Assembly (NCBI GenBank): GCA_945888625.1
Contig: CAMDAH010000015.1
Coordinates: forward strand, 1 to 59,836
Direction of reading: 5' to 3'
Length of the DNA: 59,836 nucleotides
Origin: Chryseobacterium gleum
GTDB taxonomy: Bacteria > Bacteroidota > Bacteroidia > Flavobacteriales_D > Crocinitomicaceae
This document shows positions 59,034 through 59,836 of this stretch, in pieces. The notes below the pieces were generated by a model. It did no database searches. It had not been told where the DNA came from and saw only the letters and a program-made list of their open reading frames with translations. The first letter of the stretch is position 1. Every line of letters starts with the position of its first letter. The position numbers were made by a program, and so were the translations under genes.

Positions 59034-59836
59034 ATGAAGTATTTTTTAAGCATTGCCATTCTTAGCTTTTCCCTTAGCCTATGGTCGCATGAAGGTGGAC
59101 ATCATGAAAAAGAACTAACCTGGAAAATTGGTAATCAGGAAATTAGTGGGGATTTTTTGCTACTAAAAGACGGAATTGTATATTTACAAAGCGTAGATGG
59201 GGTAACCAAAAAAATACCATTGAATGAATTTACAACGCATGATCAAGCACAAATTAATAGTCGTTATCAAACCATTGAAAAATTAAATACGGAGGTACCG
59301 CAAAAAATAGACAAACAACTTCCAACCAACTTCAGCATACTAATTCCCTTGTGTATATTGTTTTTGGGGCTGATCATCCTAAGTATTTATTTCTTCCGAA
59401 AAAGGAAAATAAAACATGGAATCGTTCTCATTGCAATGTCATTTAGCATCTTTCTCTACAGTTTTACAGATCCAAATGTGATGAATCTAGCCTTTATTGC
59501 TTTTCAACCCAATGTTATCACCTCTTGGGACGCTAATTATTTTTATGTCGAATCGAAAGGCATTCCTACAACGCACGACATGATGGTTGGAATTGCTAGC
59601 AATGGTTGGCAACAACAAGTACCAATTCCACAATGTTATTATGGGGACAATGCATGGAGCATCCCATTAAACCCAATTTTAGCCGCAACGCCCGTCCCAG
59701 TGAACGCACAACATTTTACAAGAGGTGCCATCGCAGTTGCGGTAAATGGCGTTCCAATTTTCAACCCCTTTACCAATCAAGGCGTAGATGCTTTCTTAGA
59801 TGGACAATTGGATAATTGGGGAGGCCATTGTGGTCG
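59034..59836 (+). CDS. Membrane protein with C-terminal YHYH domain (partial)
   Basis: The frame opens at the ATG 59034 and runs off the right edge after 267 codons. It has a signal-like start (FLSIAILSFSLSLWS), a His-rich HEGGHHEKELTW, about 70 residues of soluble sequence, and two membrane helices (FSILIPLCILFLGLIILSIY; HGIVLIAMSFSIFLYS). The last part, AVAVNGVPIFNPFTNQGVDA then LDGQLDNWGGHCGR, matches the start of the YHYH domain family, whose copper- or metal-linked role is not settled. The cluster with the DevBCA-like exporter, 72 bases upstream, suggests shared regulation. The C-terminal half is missing. Confidence 0.75.
   Translation, partial: MKYFLSIAILSFSLSLWSHEGGHHEKELTWKIGNQEISGDFLLLKDGIVYLQSVDGVTKKIPLNEFTTHDQAQINSRYQTIEKLNTEVPQKIDKQLPTNFSILIPLCILFLGLIILSIYFFRKRKIKHGIVLIAMSFSIFLYSFTDPNVMNLAFIAFQPNVITSWDANYFYVESKGIPTTHDMMVGIASNGWQQQVPIPQCYYGDNAWSIPLNPILAATPVPVNAQHFTRGAIAVAVNGVPIFNPFTNQGVDAFLDGQLDNWGGHCG

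Overview
The window looks like chromosomal DNA of a low-GC Bacteroidota bacterium, most likely Flavobacteriales (Crocinitomicaceae/Fluviicola-like). This placement is inferred from gene content, not from a search. Supporting signs are many type IX secretion (T9SS) cargo proteins with type A or type B sorting tails, a fused SecDF, a type III glutamine synthetase, Bacteroidota-type ParE/ParC, menaquinone genes, and repeated -7 boxes of the Bacteroidota form TAnnTTTG with no Shine-Dalgarno sequences.

Layout. 1-4427 (-): the first 1475 codons of a giant secreted PKD-like repeat protein that runs off the left edge. 4542-6728 (-): type III glutamine synthetase, with a palindrome far upstream of its promoter. 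6754-7186: mostly non-coding, with a possible gene remnant. 7187-8414: an M48 protease and an SUI1/YciH factor. 8433-13656 (-): a TonB-receptor-like barrel, an internally deleted T9SS gene, and an intact lectin-domain T9SS protein. 13785-17725 (+): zwf-pgl-edd, the oxidative entry to the Entner-Doudoroff route. 17722-22623: TerC, a GNAT enzyme, an S41 protease, a DUF2459 membrane protein and a hydrolase-like protein. 22642-26119: murB (+) facing an ABC-2 exporter plus LolA-like operon (-). 26258-27484 (+): an MFS transporter. 27628-30511 (-): an uncharacterised four-gene cassette of three lipoproteins and a tiny basic protein. 30570-31009: a repeat array and tRNA-Ser(UGA). 31100-35508 (+): thioesterase-menF-menD-terC-unknown, a coupled operon. 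35513-36976 (-): a GDPD-like lipoprotein, an outer-membrane protein and a 47-residue Cys-rich protein. 37047-44800 (-): parE-parC and secDF. 44912-50153 (-): a glycan cluster (three glycosyltransferases and a HAD phosphatase) with two secreted proteins inside it. 50217-54069: a choice-of-anchor-B protein with a 32-residue membrane microprotein upstream, a repeat-rich spacer and a kelch protein. 54133-56028 (+): acetyl-CoA synthetase. 56188-59836 (+): a DevBCA-like ABC exporter and the start of a YHYH-domain membrane protein.

Most of the window is ordinary core metabolism and envelope biology. The parts that current families explain least are the lipoprotein cassette at 27.6-30.5 kb beside a tRNA gene and repeats, two proteins under 50 residues, the T9SS deletion remnant, and promoter boxes placed so close to start codons that several mRNAs should have very short or no leaders. 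No CRISPR array, phage, transposase, integrase or recognisable defence system was seen.
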